From: Multifurca ochricompacta
Taxonomy: Eukaryota > Basidiomycota > Agaricomycetes > Russulales > Russulaceae
DNA length: 54,231 nucleotides
NCBI GenBank assembly: GCA_022496185.1
Contig: WTXG01000239.1
Coordinates: 1 to 54,231, forward strand
Direction: 5' to 3'
The first letter of the stretch is position 1. The number at the start of each line of letters is the position of its first letter. The notes under the pieces were generated by a model that worked only from the letters and a program-made list of their open reading frames with translations, did no database searches and was not told where the DNA came from. Shown here one piece after another: positions 18,625 to 29,390 of this stretch. The position numbers and the translations under genes were made by a program.

Positions 18625-21102
18625 GGAATTGCAAACACATATGCCCTTGCGAAACGAGATTACTGGTGGCCAAACATGAGAAAGGATGTAGAAGCATACG
18701 TCAAAGGATGTGCAGAGTGTCAGGCAAACAAAGTAAACACTCACCCAAGACCACTGGCACTTTCACCCATCACACCAATCGCAACAGCTCCCTTCCAGAC
18801 CATTGCTATGGACTTTATTGTCAAACTTCCACAGTCACAGGGATACGACTCGATACTCACCATTATGGACCACAACTATTCAAAGGCCGCCCTCTTCATC
18901 CCCTGTAACGAGACAATATCAGCAGAAGGAGTCGCGAAGCTCTACCTGGATCATGTCTATTGACATTACGGACTCCCGCAGAAGATTATTTCTGACCGAG
19001 ACCCATGATTTGCCTCCATGTTCACCTGAGCCCTCTGTAAACGTCTCGACATTCAACAGAACATCTCTACCGCGTATCACCCTCAGACAGATGGTCAATC
19101 GGAACGAACAAATCAATGGCTAGAACAATACCTTCGATTCTGGTGTAACGAACGACAGAACAACTGGGCAGAATGGCTGGCAACAGCTGAGTTCGCACAT
19201 AACAGTTGGCCAAATGGAACGATGAAAGCCACTCCTTTCTCTCTTATTATGGGATGGGACCCTTGCACCACATGGACAGACAAACCCACGAATGTACCAT
19301 CTGTAACACAGCATATCGGCCAATGGGAAGAGATACGGGAATCAGCCAAGAGGAATCTTCAGAAGGCGCAAAGGACCCTGGCCAAGAAGCCCACTAAGTT
19401 TACGCCCTACCAGGTCAGAGATCAAGTATGGTTGGAAGGGCACAATATCCACATGTCACATCCTATGGCAAAATTAGCTCCTAGACACCACGGCCCCTTC
19501 GTAATTGAACAGAAGCTTTCGGACGTCACATACAAGCTCATGTTACCTGCCACCTGGAAGATACACCCCGTCTTCCACACTGGTCTTCTGACACCATACA
19601 AAGAAACCCCCATTCATGGACAGAATTTTCCCAGACCTCCTCTGGATCTAGTGGATGGAGAACCAGAATGGGAGGTAGAGCGTATCGCAGACACGAAATG
19701 GAAGGGTCGAGGGTGCAATCAGAAGCTCCATTATTTGATCAAATGGAAGGGATTCCCAGACACCAACAACTCGTGGGAACCTGCTGCGGATGTCTTTGCG
19801 CCCAAGCTTATCAAGGACTTCTATAGGCGCCATCCAGAGGCAGATAAAGAGCAGGAAAGAATACAAGTTGTTGGACAGCTCTCTCCCCCACAACTGACCA
19901 GAAACTCATCCATGTCAACATCCAAGATTCACGCCTCTGCCGCCATTGATGCATTTCCTGTACTTACTCCTGTGCATCCTCCTTCTCGCCCACTTTCTCC
20001 TGTTAACTACGATGCGACCGCCCAAGTGGCCGAAGGGGACAGAATCATCGACATTGATGAAGATTTTAATCTGCCCGAACACCCCCATCCCAATGACCTA
20101 ATCGATGTAGACTTTGGCGATGAGTCCCCTGAATTCCCCTTCTTCCCCAACAACCCCAACTCACAGTTTTACTTCCTGCTCATGATCCCATCGTCCAAGA
20201 ATGACAGCACTATGGAGGTGGCCAAATATATCTATTACACCAACAAAGGTATGGATGTAGCTGGGTGCTTGGAGAAAGGAGGACCTGTCTATGGGGCCCC
20301 AGTCTATCTGGAAGAAAAGAACGTCGATTGGTTGCATTACATCCTGGGGCCTGAACATTTACAACATCTCTCGGCTCATGACCCACGCGCCTTCGCTATT
20401 AACAAGGTGCTCTGGGACCTACGCATGCCACAACTTACTGCAGAAATTGTGCAACTCTGCAAGTTCCAGGCACTCTGGGACAACTTGGAGATGCAGTGTC
20501 ATGACTATGAGCGACAGATGGTAAAGATCAATCGAGGGGTTTTTGATATAGAGCACCACCTGGTGAGCATCAGGACGAGACTGGAATGAGGGGAGGCATG
20601 CCAAATCATCTCTGAACGGTATGCCAATATTTTTGCGCGACCACTCCCTCGTCGCCGCCTCGACCTTGCGCCCTGACTTAACCCCCACTGTTTTGAAATG
20701 CCACATCTCCATGAAAATCCCGACAGCAAGCTTTGCTGGCTTTGCAGCAGCAAGTACCATCTCAGTTGGTGCTGCCCTACAGCCAAGAAACAATGTCGAC
20801 ATTGCCAGAGCACCTCACACTGGAGTCGCCAATGCCTATTCTGATGACTCACACAGGCCCCCACTGTCCAGAACCCTTCAGGGTGGTGTGGCAAGTGTCT
20901 CTCCCATAACGCTGGTCACTGGGAGATCAACTGTCATGTTTACGACAGCTGCTTTTGCTGTGGGAGATGGGGGCCCTACGGTTTTCTACGAACACACGTT
21001 TGCCCCACTGACGAAGAGAAGGAGAACTACAATGCAGATCACTACGCCATAGCCGATGACTACCTCTCCCTGGTCCAGGATGACGATGGTATGCCAATCT
21101 AG
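18625..21102 (+). pseudogene. Gypsy C pol: integrase, chromodomain, C-terminal module and zinc-knuckle array
   Basis: One frame covers the whole segment, broken by several stops that are all TGA. In order: integrase zinc domain (CAECQANK near 18712); catalytic core with MDFIVKL, a TGA at SDRDP*F, and TAYHPQTDGQSERTNQW (about 18800-19130); a GPY/F module (LAPRHHGPF, about 19470); a chromodomain (LHYLIKWKGFPDTNNSWEP, about 19720-19785); an acidic linker with IIDIDEDFN and DLIDVDFGDE (about 20040-20130); the module with GMDVAGC and PVYGAPVYLEE (about 20130-20520); then CX2C-type knuckles (20738-21005) ending in ADDYLSLVQDDDGM. The part 19222-20589 is open. The product would insert element DNA, with the chromodomain directing it to heterochromatin. 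Confidence 0.85.
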
Positions 21103-21133
21103 CTGGCTCTGCTAGGACTTAGAGAGGGGGTAA

Positions 21134-21725
21134 TGTTACGAACCCTGCTGCGTCGTCTTGTTGTCTTTTTCCATCACGTGACATGCTGTTTGGCTCTGCT
21201 TATCCTTCGTTGACTGTATTGTGACCCTTTTTGTACATATTTGTTCCTTATCTTTGACTCGGGCTGTGCTTATCTCTGACTCATACATTACACCAGAATG
21301 CTTACGTATTTTCCCACCAGAATCGCAATTATACTGGATCCATCTACGTATATTCTCACCTGGCCCACCTTGACCCCATTCCCCCTTTAGTTATATTACG
21401 ACTTTGTTGATACACTGAGTACAATACTCCAATTCAGACTCCGACCTCTATTACGTATATAAGGCCCGCCTAGATAGCCTGTATGCCTTAGACTCGACTT
21501 CTTAATTGACTTGGTGCATTACCTTCTGGGTGATTCCTAAGACCCGACTCTTGAATTGTCTCAGTGCTTTTGGCACTTCTCCACTCACCGGTACTAAGGG
21601 ATTAGCTCCTTGGTATTGACTTCTCACCCGAACTCCGTGTACTTGAAAGACAGTGCACACCTGACTCGTAGTTTTGCTACATGACTTATCACACATTGTG
21701 ACAAACACCCACACCAGGCATTACA
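21134..21725 (+). repeat. 3' LTR of gypsy C
   Basis: It begins TGTTACGAACC and ends CCAGGCATTACA. It has TATA in 'attacgtatataagg', the hairpin AGTGCTTTTGGCACT at 21563-21577, and 'actaagggattagctcc' just after. It is related to the LTRs of gypsy A and to the solo LTR at 29391. Confidence 0.8.
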
Positions 21726-22070
21726 CAAAAGGACTCACATCATCTCCCTCCTCACTTCAGGCAAATCTGCCCATAAAGTGTCAACTATGACTGGCCATGG
21801 CACTATTATCATCTCAAGATGGGTCATAAATACTGCCCTTACCATCCCAAGTCAAATGGAGGGAGACCAAGGAAGCTGACAGAGAGAAATGCTCAGCATG
21901 CTGTTTGCCTTATCTCCTCTGGCAGGGCAGACACAGATGTGGAAGTGACTAGAGCACTTCAGAAGTTGTTAATGGGTTCCTCTATCAACATAATATGCCC
22001 ATCCATCCTCCCATCAAGTTTTCAAGCCATAACTGGCCCCTCCCATATCATACACCCCCATTCCATCATA
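21726..22070 (+). pseudogene. Tc1 transposase N-terminal fragment (left arm)
   Basis: The translation contains the first HTH (RTHIISLLTSGKSAHKVSTM), the NGGRPRKLT hinge and part of the second HTH, interrupted by a frame change. It stops abruptly at the central TIR. It belongs to a Tc1 family different from the intact copy. Confidence 0.7.
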
Positions 22071-22286
22071 CAGTAACCCACAAAACCATTCCAATGTTTA
22101 ACCATCCTGAAGAGATTGACCAACCACACCATAGGAATAATTTCCAAAATTAGTAGAAATTGGTAGATGATATTGTATCATCTAAGTGTCACTTAGAGCC
22201 TATACTGATGTCAATTGGGTCAGTGGTTCATGATATATAAAATGTTTTGTGTAGCAATGTCATTGAATTGGTTTTGTGGCCTATTG

Positions 22287-22664
22287 CACTTATGATGGAA
22301 TGGGGGTGTATGATATGGGAGGGGCCAGTTATGGCTTGAAAACTTGATGGGAGGATGGATGGGCATATTATGTTGATAGAGGAACCCATTAACAACTTCT
22401 GAAGTGCTCTAGTCACTTCCACATCTGTGTCTGCCCTGCCAGAGGAGATAAGGCAAACAGCATGCTGAGCATTTCTCTCTGTCAGCTTCCTTGGTCTCCC
22501 TCCATTTGACTTGGGATGGTAAGGGCAGTATTTATGACCCATCTTGAGATGATAATAGTGCCATGGCCAGTCATAGTTGACACTTTATGGGCAGATTTGC
22601 CTGAAGTGAGGAGGGAGATGATGTGAGTCCTTTTGGCAGCAGAGAGGGCATGCATGGTAAGAAG
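22287..22664 (-). pseudogene. Tc1 transposase N-terminal fragment (right arm)
   Basis: It is the inverted duplicate of 21726-22070, and extends slightly further towards the start codon (MHALSAAKRTHII). It ends where the solo copia LTR is inserted. Confidence 0.7.
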
Positions 22665-23169
22665 TGTTGACATGGCATGTGTCTTGAGGTGCTTCAGGCA
22701 TCTAGGTTAGGGTCTAAGCTGTGCAAGATTAGATTAGATATTGATTCGGAGTTTTGGACTTTTTACTATATCATTATTACTTTCTTTCTCACGATGCGCA
22801 GCAGCTGACTGATGTACCTTAGTAATCCTGTGTAACATGTGATATCTCACTGGCCAATGGCCTTTGTCCCTCAGTAGTACATTCTAGCGTATTCCATTGC
22901 GCACAGACCATCCCTTGAGTAGTATATAAGGGTGTCTGTTTTGTCTCTTACACTTCAGAGTTCTCTTCACCTCTGAAGTGTAAGTCCCACTTTCTCTTAC
23001 TTACTATCATACCTTGAGACTAACACTCTATGTAGTAACTTGTCCTTGTCTAGGTCAGTAGTATAGTATAATAGAGTTCTCTTCACCTCTGAAGTTAACT
23101 TGTCCTTGTCTAGCCTTACACGCTAACATTCAACAGTCAGTATCACTGCACGCACATGCCTGTTCTTCA
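22665..23169 (+). repeat. Solo copia LTR with target duplication
   Basis: 505 bp from TGTTGACATGGC to TGTTCTTCA, flanked by AGAAG at 22660-22664 and 23170-23174. It has TATA, the stem-loop CACTTCAGAG/CTCTGAAGTG (loop differs), GTAAGT, GACTAAC and 'ttgtctag' in the same order as the LTR at 9166. No internal sequence remains, so it arose by LTR-LTR recombination. Confidence 0.92.
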
Positions 23170-23495
23170 AGAAGCAAGTGTTGTTGATGATTATTTGGTG
23201 TGTGTTCAACTTATTAAACATTGTCACATGACTGTCAATGCATTCCCATGACCACCAGATACCGGTTTTGTCATCTCACATGTTGGCCACAAAACTGTTC
23301 CAATGATAATGCCTCACAAAACATTTTATATATCATGAGCCACTGATCCAATTGACATTGTTATAGGCTCTAATTGAAGCTTAGATGCTACACTATCATC
23401 TACTAATTTCTACTAATTTTGGAAATTATTCTCATTGTGTGGTAGGTCAATCTCTTCAGGGTGGCCAAACATTGGAACGGTTTTGTGGGCTACTG

Positions 23496-24455
23496 TATCC
23501 TCTATAGTTGAGAGGTTTGGAATGGGGGATTCCAACCCAGTATATACTCCTCTACCCTCTGGCATGGATGTTCATTTGGTCAAGTTTGAAGACCAGGCAT
23601 CTACCTCTGATATTAAGAGGTATCAGCAGTTAATGGGGTCTCTGCTTTGGGTGCAGATTGGAAGCAGACCTGACATTAGTTTTGCTGTTGCATGCCTTAG
23701 CCAATTTGCTTCCAACCCTTCCCAGCAGCACATGCGACTAGCAAAGTATGTCTTAGCCTATCTAAATGCTACAAAAGACTATAAGTTGCGCTATTCTGGA
23801 GGGAATGGTGAAGTTGGCCTTCATGGCTTTGTGGACTCCTCATGGGGAGATCAAGAGGACTGCCACTCCACCTCTGGCTATGTCTTTTTCCTTGCTAATG
23901 GAGCCATTAGCTGGTGTTCCAGGAAACAGAAGACAGTAGCACAGTCCACCACTGAAGCCAAGTATATGAGCCTTGCTGAGGCATCAAATCAGGCTGCATG
24001 GTATAGGACGTTCATGCAGGAGTTGGGATATGAAGTTAGTTCACCCATACAACTGCATTGTGACAATAAGGGTGCAGTAGATCTTGCATTAAACCCTGTC
24101 ACAGGAAGGCGATCAAAGCACATACCAATAAAGTACCATGCCATTAGGGAGTATGTAGAATCACACCAGATTGACTTGGTGCGAACTCCCACTGGAGAGA
24201 TGCTGGCAGATGGCCTTACAAAGTCTCTGCCCAGATCATCTTTTGATCTCATGGTAACTGGATTTGGACTAGTGCAGGAATGAATAAGCTGGAATTTGGA
24301 GACTTTGAATACCAGTTTCACTTTCCCACCATGCCACATGAGCATGTTCTCGACCTCAAGAGTGACACAAGAAGTGTGTAGACTTGCATAAGCAAATCTA
24401 CAACTCGTATGCAAAACTCACAAAGAGTTAGAGAAGTTGGATCTCTGGCTGGTGA
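23496..24455 (+). mobile_element. Copia element 3, 3' fragment
   Basis: The sequence is highly similar to 15769-16740 of copia 1. It begins exactly at the TA where the Tc1 derivative inserted (copia 1 reads 'cctatgtatcctcc' there) and ends in the 3' untranslated region at the gypsy A LTR. Confidence 0.88.
23501..24283 (+). pseudogene. Copia RT end and RNase H (element 3), open frame
   Basis: The frame is open to TGA 24281-24283 and is close to copia 1 residue by residue. It contains the SRPDISFAVACLSQF, DSSWGDQEDCHSTSGY, TTEAKYMSLAEA and HCDNKGAVDLAL segments of copia RNase H. It lacks the upstream RT and any start of its own, so it is a remnant even though unbroken. Confidence 0.85.
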
Positions 24456-25043
24456 TGTTACATCTGGTGCAGGACGTTCCACATGACTTGTGTGACAGTG
24501 TGATCAGGGGTTCAGGTAAGAAACCAATAAGGCCTCTTGGAGTCTAAGGTATGACGAGTCAAAGTCAAAGAGGCTGCACTCTAAGACAATGTTGAGTGGA
24601 AAAGTGCCAAAAGCACTGAGACAATCGAGTTCAAGGATTCAAAGGAGAAGTCCAGAAGACAAGCACTGATGTATTCAATAAGTTGAGTCTGAGGTCTACA
24701 ATGTAGTTACAGTGGACTTTATATACGTAATCAGATGAGCATCTACGAGATAAGGGACTCGAGTCAGGTGGGCCCGAATATACGGAAGCGGAGGGCATAA
24801 AGCCTGGCTTCTGATAGGGTATTAAGTAAGTGTCCGGTCATAAAGATAAGAAAGATAAAAGATAAGAAGTCAAACATAAGTACAGTAATGTAAACAATGA
24901 CAAAGGCAGTCACGGGGAAGGGAGCAAGGCACGTGATGGATCCCAGGATGGAGATGTGATCAGGAAGTGCAGGGTGGGTGGTAAAGTGGGGTCATCGTTG
25001 GGAAGGGTGAAGAAAACAGGGTTACTCGGCAAAGGTTGTAACA
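24456..25043 (-). repeat. 3' LTR of gypsy A
   Basis: On the minus strand it starts TGTTACAACC, has TATA in 'acgtatataaag' (about 24720), the AGTGCTTTTGGCACT hairpin (plus positions 24603-24617) and ends in TGTAACA. The purine-rich 'ccagaagagggggtga' just upstream on the minus strand is the likely plus-strand primer. Confidence 0.9.
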
Positions 25044-26050
25044 TCACCCCCTCTTCTGGTTCTAGCAGACCTGGCTAGAAACAACTCATACCATCATCAT
25101 CCTGCACCAAGTCCAAATAATCGTCAGCTACATTACGATCTTCCAATGTGTAATTCTCCTTGTCCGAATCTTGCGGACATTGGTGGGAGCAAAGGAACCC
25201 ATATGGGCCACATTGACCACACGAGCAACATAGATTGTGGATTGGGCAGTCCAGCTCGCGGTGTCCCAAATTGTGACGGAGGCATTTGCCACACCATCCC
25301 GACAGATTGACAATTGTCGGGGCAACTCCTACTCGGTGAAAGATGCAGAAGCAACTCCAATGAAGGTTGCTATGACAGTGCCGGCACCACTTGCAGTTGA
25401 GAGGGCAGTTCCAGCTGATGTGATACTTGCTGTCACATTGCCAGCAGGTCTCCCCTCGGGGTTCTCATGCATGCACGGCATCTTGAATCAATTCGGTAGC
25501 AATTGCGGGGCAGCTCCTAACGACCGTGGGGGAAGGGGGCATGCATATGTATTGGCGTACCTTTCAGTGATGGTCTGGTATGCGTCCCCTATCTCCAATC
25601 TCTTTCAAATCTCCACCAACTCCTGTTCTATCTGGAACATCCCATTGGTTAGTCATGCCATCATCTTCACATGCTCCTTGTATTGTCTATTGAGTGTTGT
25701 GTGCAGTGTCAAATTCTTCCACAGTCTCATTACTTCTGCTTTGAGACGCGGGAGGCGCATGTCATTCAGCACCTCATCAATTGCAAAGGCGCGAGAGTCT
25801 TCGGCAGCCAGATGTCCCAGCTGCTCGTCAGTCATTGTATGGTGCAACCATCCTGTATACCTTTCTTCCAGATAGACTGGAGCTCCATATATAGGGCCAC
25901 CCTTCTTCATACATCCAGCGACGTCCATCCCTCCATTGGTGTAGAATATGTACTTGGCAATGGCAGTGGTCCCGTCCGCCATGGTGATCTCAAGAGGGAA
26001 GTACATGGAGGAGTTGGGATTATTAGCAATGAACGGAAATTCGGGTACTT
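25044..26050 (-). pseudogene. Gypsy A pol C-terminus: module plus zinc-knuckle array
   Basis: On the minus strand, 26050 to 25653 encodes VPEFPFIANN..YFPLEI, GMDVAGCMKKGG and PIYGAPVYLEE, aligned with gypsy C 20130-20520. Further down, CWQCDSKYHISWNC, CKWCRHCHSNLHWSC, WCGKCLRHNLGHRELDC and CCSCGQCGPYGF, then ADDYLDLVQDDDGM, align with 20738-21093 of gypsy C. A few in-frame stops are present. The pattern is of CCHC-like nucleic-acid-binding knuckles at the very end of Pol, an unusual place. Confidence 0.75.
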
Positions 26051-26761
26051 TGTCACAGCCAGGTCTCTGCTGTGTCAAGTGTCGTTCTGGTCAAGCCCCC
26101 TTCAAGATATGGAGTGCCTGCAAGGTCAAAACTGTCAAGGACAAGTCGGTTCAAGGATCAAGGTCAAGACTATCAAAGGTAAGTCAATTCAGGGTGTCAA
26201 AGTGAACCACAAAGGGCCGCGGTCAGAGTTCAAGGCCCACACAAGATAAGAGGGGCGCGTGTGCAAGAGGCGAGTCGAAGCAGTGGCAATAAGCCCTGCT
26301 GGAGATCTGGGGTGAAGGCTCCCTAAGTTGCAGCTTAGGGAGTTCAAGGGAATTCTGGGTGAAGCACAGTAAACCTGTATTAGATACAAGAGAACAGACT
26401 TAAAGTCTGTCTCTCCAGTATGTACTGCTTAAATACAAGTACTCTAGTGTCTTTGTAAGTAAAGTAGAAGATTCAATATAGTAAAGTAAATGTCCATGTG
26501 AATCTCCAGTGGAGATTGAGACAGGGAAAAGCAAGTGGTGTTGCACCCACTCCCAAAAGCAAAGGAGTGTCAGTCCAAGTCAGTCTAAGTCCGAAAATCA
26601 GATCAGATAAGAAAGATCATCAACTCCAGTCACATGACTCGGAGTAAGAAGTCGAAATGTTGAAACAAAAGTCGAACGCGCGTGGGTCGAAATCCGTCAC
26701 AAAATGTCACACGCGCATAACACGCACATCACAAACCGTTACATCGACAAAAAGTGTCACA
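26051..26761 (-). repeat. Solo LTR of a gypsy B-related family
   Basis: 711 bp from TGTCACAGCC to GTGTCACA, with the 5-bp duplication TACTT at 26046-26050 and 26762-26766. The first bases and the 'gagaacagacttaaagtctgt' segment resemble the gypsy B LTR, but the rest differs. It splits gypsy A pol within the linker before the C-terminal module. Confidence 0.9.
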
Positions 26762-26766
26762 TACTT

Positions 26767-27669
26767 CGTCATCCAACTCCATGCCCAGTAGATCATTCAG
26801 GTGTGGCTCTTTGCTGTGTTCAAAGTCATTGTTGGGGTTGGGGGATTGGTTCTTAACTTGTGCTTTGGCCGCTTCATAATCAATGGGGGATGACGGGCGC
26901 ATAGAGGGGTGAGCAGATGGGAAGTTCTTGACAACTACGGTGGTGGCAGTAAAAGTGTCGACGGCGGCGTTGGCAGCGATGAAAGACATAATAGATGATT
27001 CAGTGGTAGGATGTTACTGTGAGAGCATGTACTGGGGATTTTGTGTGGGGGAAGGGTCGCTCCTTTTAACTGTCCTTGGGCGCTTCTGGATGTTGGGCAT
27101 GGAACTCTGAGATAAGGACTGGGGCAAAGATATTCCCAGCTGGCTCCCACGAGTTGTCAGCGTCTGGGAATCCTTTCCACTTGACTAGGTAATGTAACTT
27201 GCGCCCTCAGCCTTTATGTAATGAGTCTAGAATCTGCTCCACTTCCCATTCTGCTTCTCCATTGATTAATTCAGGGGGAGGTCTCAGGAAGTTTTCCCCA
27301 TGCAGGGATGTCTCTTTGTAAGGTGTCAAGAGTCAGGCATGGAAGACTGGATGGATCTTCCATGCAGGTGGCAGCTTGAGTTCATATGACACATCCGACA
27401 ACTTCCTTGTTATCTTGAAGGGCCCATGACGTCGGGGTGCTAATTTGGCCAATGGATGTGACGTACGAATGTTCTTTCCCTCCAGCCATATGAGGTCATT
27501 GGTTTGATAGGGCATGAACTTTGAGGGTTTCCCCGTGAGGGCCTTTTGCGCCTTTAGCAAGTTCTCATTGGCTGATTTCCTGACCTCTTCCCATTGGTTG
27601 ATATGCTGTGTTGCTGATGGAACATTTGAGGGTTTTTCTGTCCAGGTGGTTCGCAGCATCCACCCCATG
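26767..27669 (-). pseudogene. Gypsy A pol: integrase C-terminal part, GPY/F and chromodomain
   Basis: The minus strand continues from the gypsy B insertion site: WTEKPSNVPSATQH, then LAPRRHGPFKI (GPY/F), then LHYLVKWKGFPDADNSWEP, a chromodomain with its aromatic residues. Stops interrupt it near 27330 and 27210. The stretch ends in the linker at the solo LTR. The fold would bind methylated histone tails if intact. Confidence 0.8.
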
Positions 27670-27674
27670 ATAAG

Positions 27675-28254
27675 TGTCACAGCCAGGTGCATGCTGTGTC
27701 AAGACCAGAGAGTCGTTCGGATTCAAGGTAACTAAGTCAAGATCAAGACCACAACTAAGTCGAGTTAAGCCCACACAAGATAGAGGGGCGTGTGCGAGAT
27801 ACAGGATCGAACAGCGACACTAAGTCCTGTCACAAGCTACTGGGGTTCGAAGTCCCTTTAAGTCGTGACTTAAGAGGGTTCAAGGGAATCTTTTAGTGAG
27901 TCAAAAGAAACACCTGTATTGACACAGGAGAACAGACTTAGAGTCTGTTCATCTCAAAACTACATAGGTTAAATACAGTCCAGTCGCTATCAGAGATAAG
28001 GGTCTAGCCAGTAAGATAAAGTGATGTAGATATAGTAGAATGATATCATACTACGTCATAGTGATCTCATGGCTACGTCAAACTACGTCATGTAAGTACA
28101 GAGGATGGGCTAGACCAAGACACAAACAAGCAACAGAGGGGTTGCGCCCTCTGTGATATACAGTCAGTTAACCTAGTTAGATAGATCAGCTGATACAGCC
28201 CATGCAGTTGTTCCAGACAGTCAAGAAGAAAAGAAAAGATAATCAAACTGTCAC
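27675..28254 (-). repeat. 3' LTR of gypsy B
   Basis: 580 bp. On the minus strand the purine tract 'cagaggggtga' precedes it. It differs from the 5' LTR by about ten transitions, most at CpG. Confidence 0.93.
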
Positions 28255-28293
28255 ATCACCCCTCTGTTACAGTGGTGCTTGCCTCAAGCACAC

Positions 28294-29385
28294 TTAGTCA
28301 TCACCAGTGAGGTCTATGATATGAGGTGGGGCAATGCGAAGGCGACGACGACGAGGCAGATGGGAACTACCTATACCTCCAGCCTGTAGGACAGCGCGCA
28401 GTTCTGGGTGGGGTGCAAAGTGGGAGGCAGCTGCTGGTGTCATGCGAGGGTTGTTGGAATATGCATAAGTTAAATAGGGATAGAGTCAATGATAAACATC
28501 ACCACGAGACATAGCATGAACAGCAAGGCGGATATCTTGATTGGCCCTCTCAGCCATTCGTCTCCAGTGTGCAAGATTTCGATGGGCCTCATCCAAACAT
28601 CGAGTACCATAATGGTAGCGAGACACCTCTGCCCAGGCCCCAGGGTCGTCCATGTCATCAAGGGCACCATTGACAATGGTGGTGAAGTTTTGATCAGCTT
28701 CAAAGAGTCGCTGTTGCATAGATGTGAGGATAGGGTTGGGGCCACGGTCAAAGCGTGGGTGTGGAGTGATGTAGAGGGGAATGTAATATACTGGTTGATG
28801 AGCCCCCATAGTGAAGGCTATGCATGGGTCAGAACGTCGATAATCATAGGCCAGCCAATGAGCAACATTGATGCGACCAGCGTTGTCTGAGATGCGGTGG
28901 TCGATATAGTGGTGCGAGTGTTCGTGATTGCGCATGAAGGGGAGAGGGGGTGGATCATACCGAGCAGCATGTTCTTGTTCGTCTTCAAGCTCCTGTTGGG
29001 TCTGTTGTACTATGGCATTGTCAGGGAGTTGGCCAGACTCAGGCTCCAGAGAAGTGGGTCGATAGGTCATGGTAAGGTCAATGGCCGAAGAACCATCAGC
29101 CTCCAGTCGCGTTCTGACTTCCTGTAACAAAGTCAGCACTCTAGAACAAATCTCCTGGTCTATGGTTTGGTCCTGCGAAGCCAGAGTGATTGCCTGAGTT
29201 ATATTTTCTACTGGGATGTCAGACATGGTGAAGGAAAAGTGAGAAGGTGGGGTGGAGTTGGCGGAAGTCGATTCTGGTGAAGGAGGGAGAGTGGGAGCGT
29301 CAGAAGGTCGTAGAAGGGCACCCAGAGTGGCCGCATCATTGGCAGCCACAATAGTTCGATCCAGGAAGGCAATGTTGATGATGGG
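28294..29385 (-). pseudogene. Gypsy B C-terminal region (module with PVYYIPLYI, ending in a SUMO-interaction-like motif)
   Basis: An open minus-strand frame runs from the solo LTR boundary to TGA 28486-28488. Beyond that TGA the same frame stays open to TAA 28294-28296. The region begins with Ser/Pro-rich sequence. A folded-looking part follows, with INVAHWLAYDY and QPVYYIPLYI, spaced like VAKYIYY and GGPVYGAPVYL in gypsy A/C. A basic LPRRRRLR and the end IIDLTGDD (plus 28297-28320) close it. No similarity to a named domain is recognised. Function unknown; it would be the C-terminus of Pol. Confidence 0.6.
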
Positions 29386-29390
29386 AATAG

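Larger units (their letters stand above)
18625..21725 (+). mobile_element. Gypsy (chromovirus) remnant C, 3' half with 3' LTR
   Basis: A pol fragment beginning at the integrase zinc domain runs in one frame to 21102. It is followed by the purine tract 'agagagggggtaa' and the LTR 21134-21725 (592 bp). Gag, protease and RT are gone. The integrase sequence is close to that of gypsy A. The right LTR end is inserted in the second Tc1 palindrome. Confidence 0.85.
21726..23495. mobile_element. Second palindromic Tc1 derivative (5' end doubled), truncated left, with a solo LTR insert
   Basis: The right end is a Tc1-type TIR whose inward reading begins CAGTAGCCCACAAAACCGTT; TA follows at 23496-23497. 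Inverted copies of a transposase N-terminal segment (21726-22070 and 22287-22664) read towards a central TIR unit (22071-22286). That unit carries outer and inner terminal motifs 216 bp apart, like the TIRs of the intact element at 10516. The right outer TIR spans about 23284-23495. The left end is replaced by the gypsy C LTR. Confidence 0.75.

Noticed and set aside
25237..26249. Plus-strand frames of 212 and 192 codons at the gypsy A 3' end
   Set aside because: The minus strand encodes the conserved module and zinc knuckles here; the plus frames are not conserved opposite the equivalent region of gypsy C.
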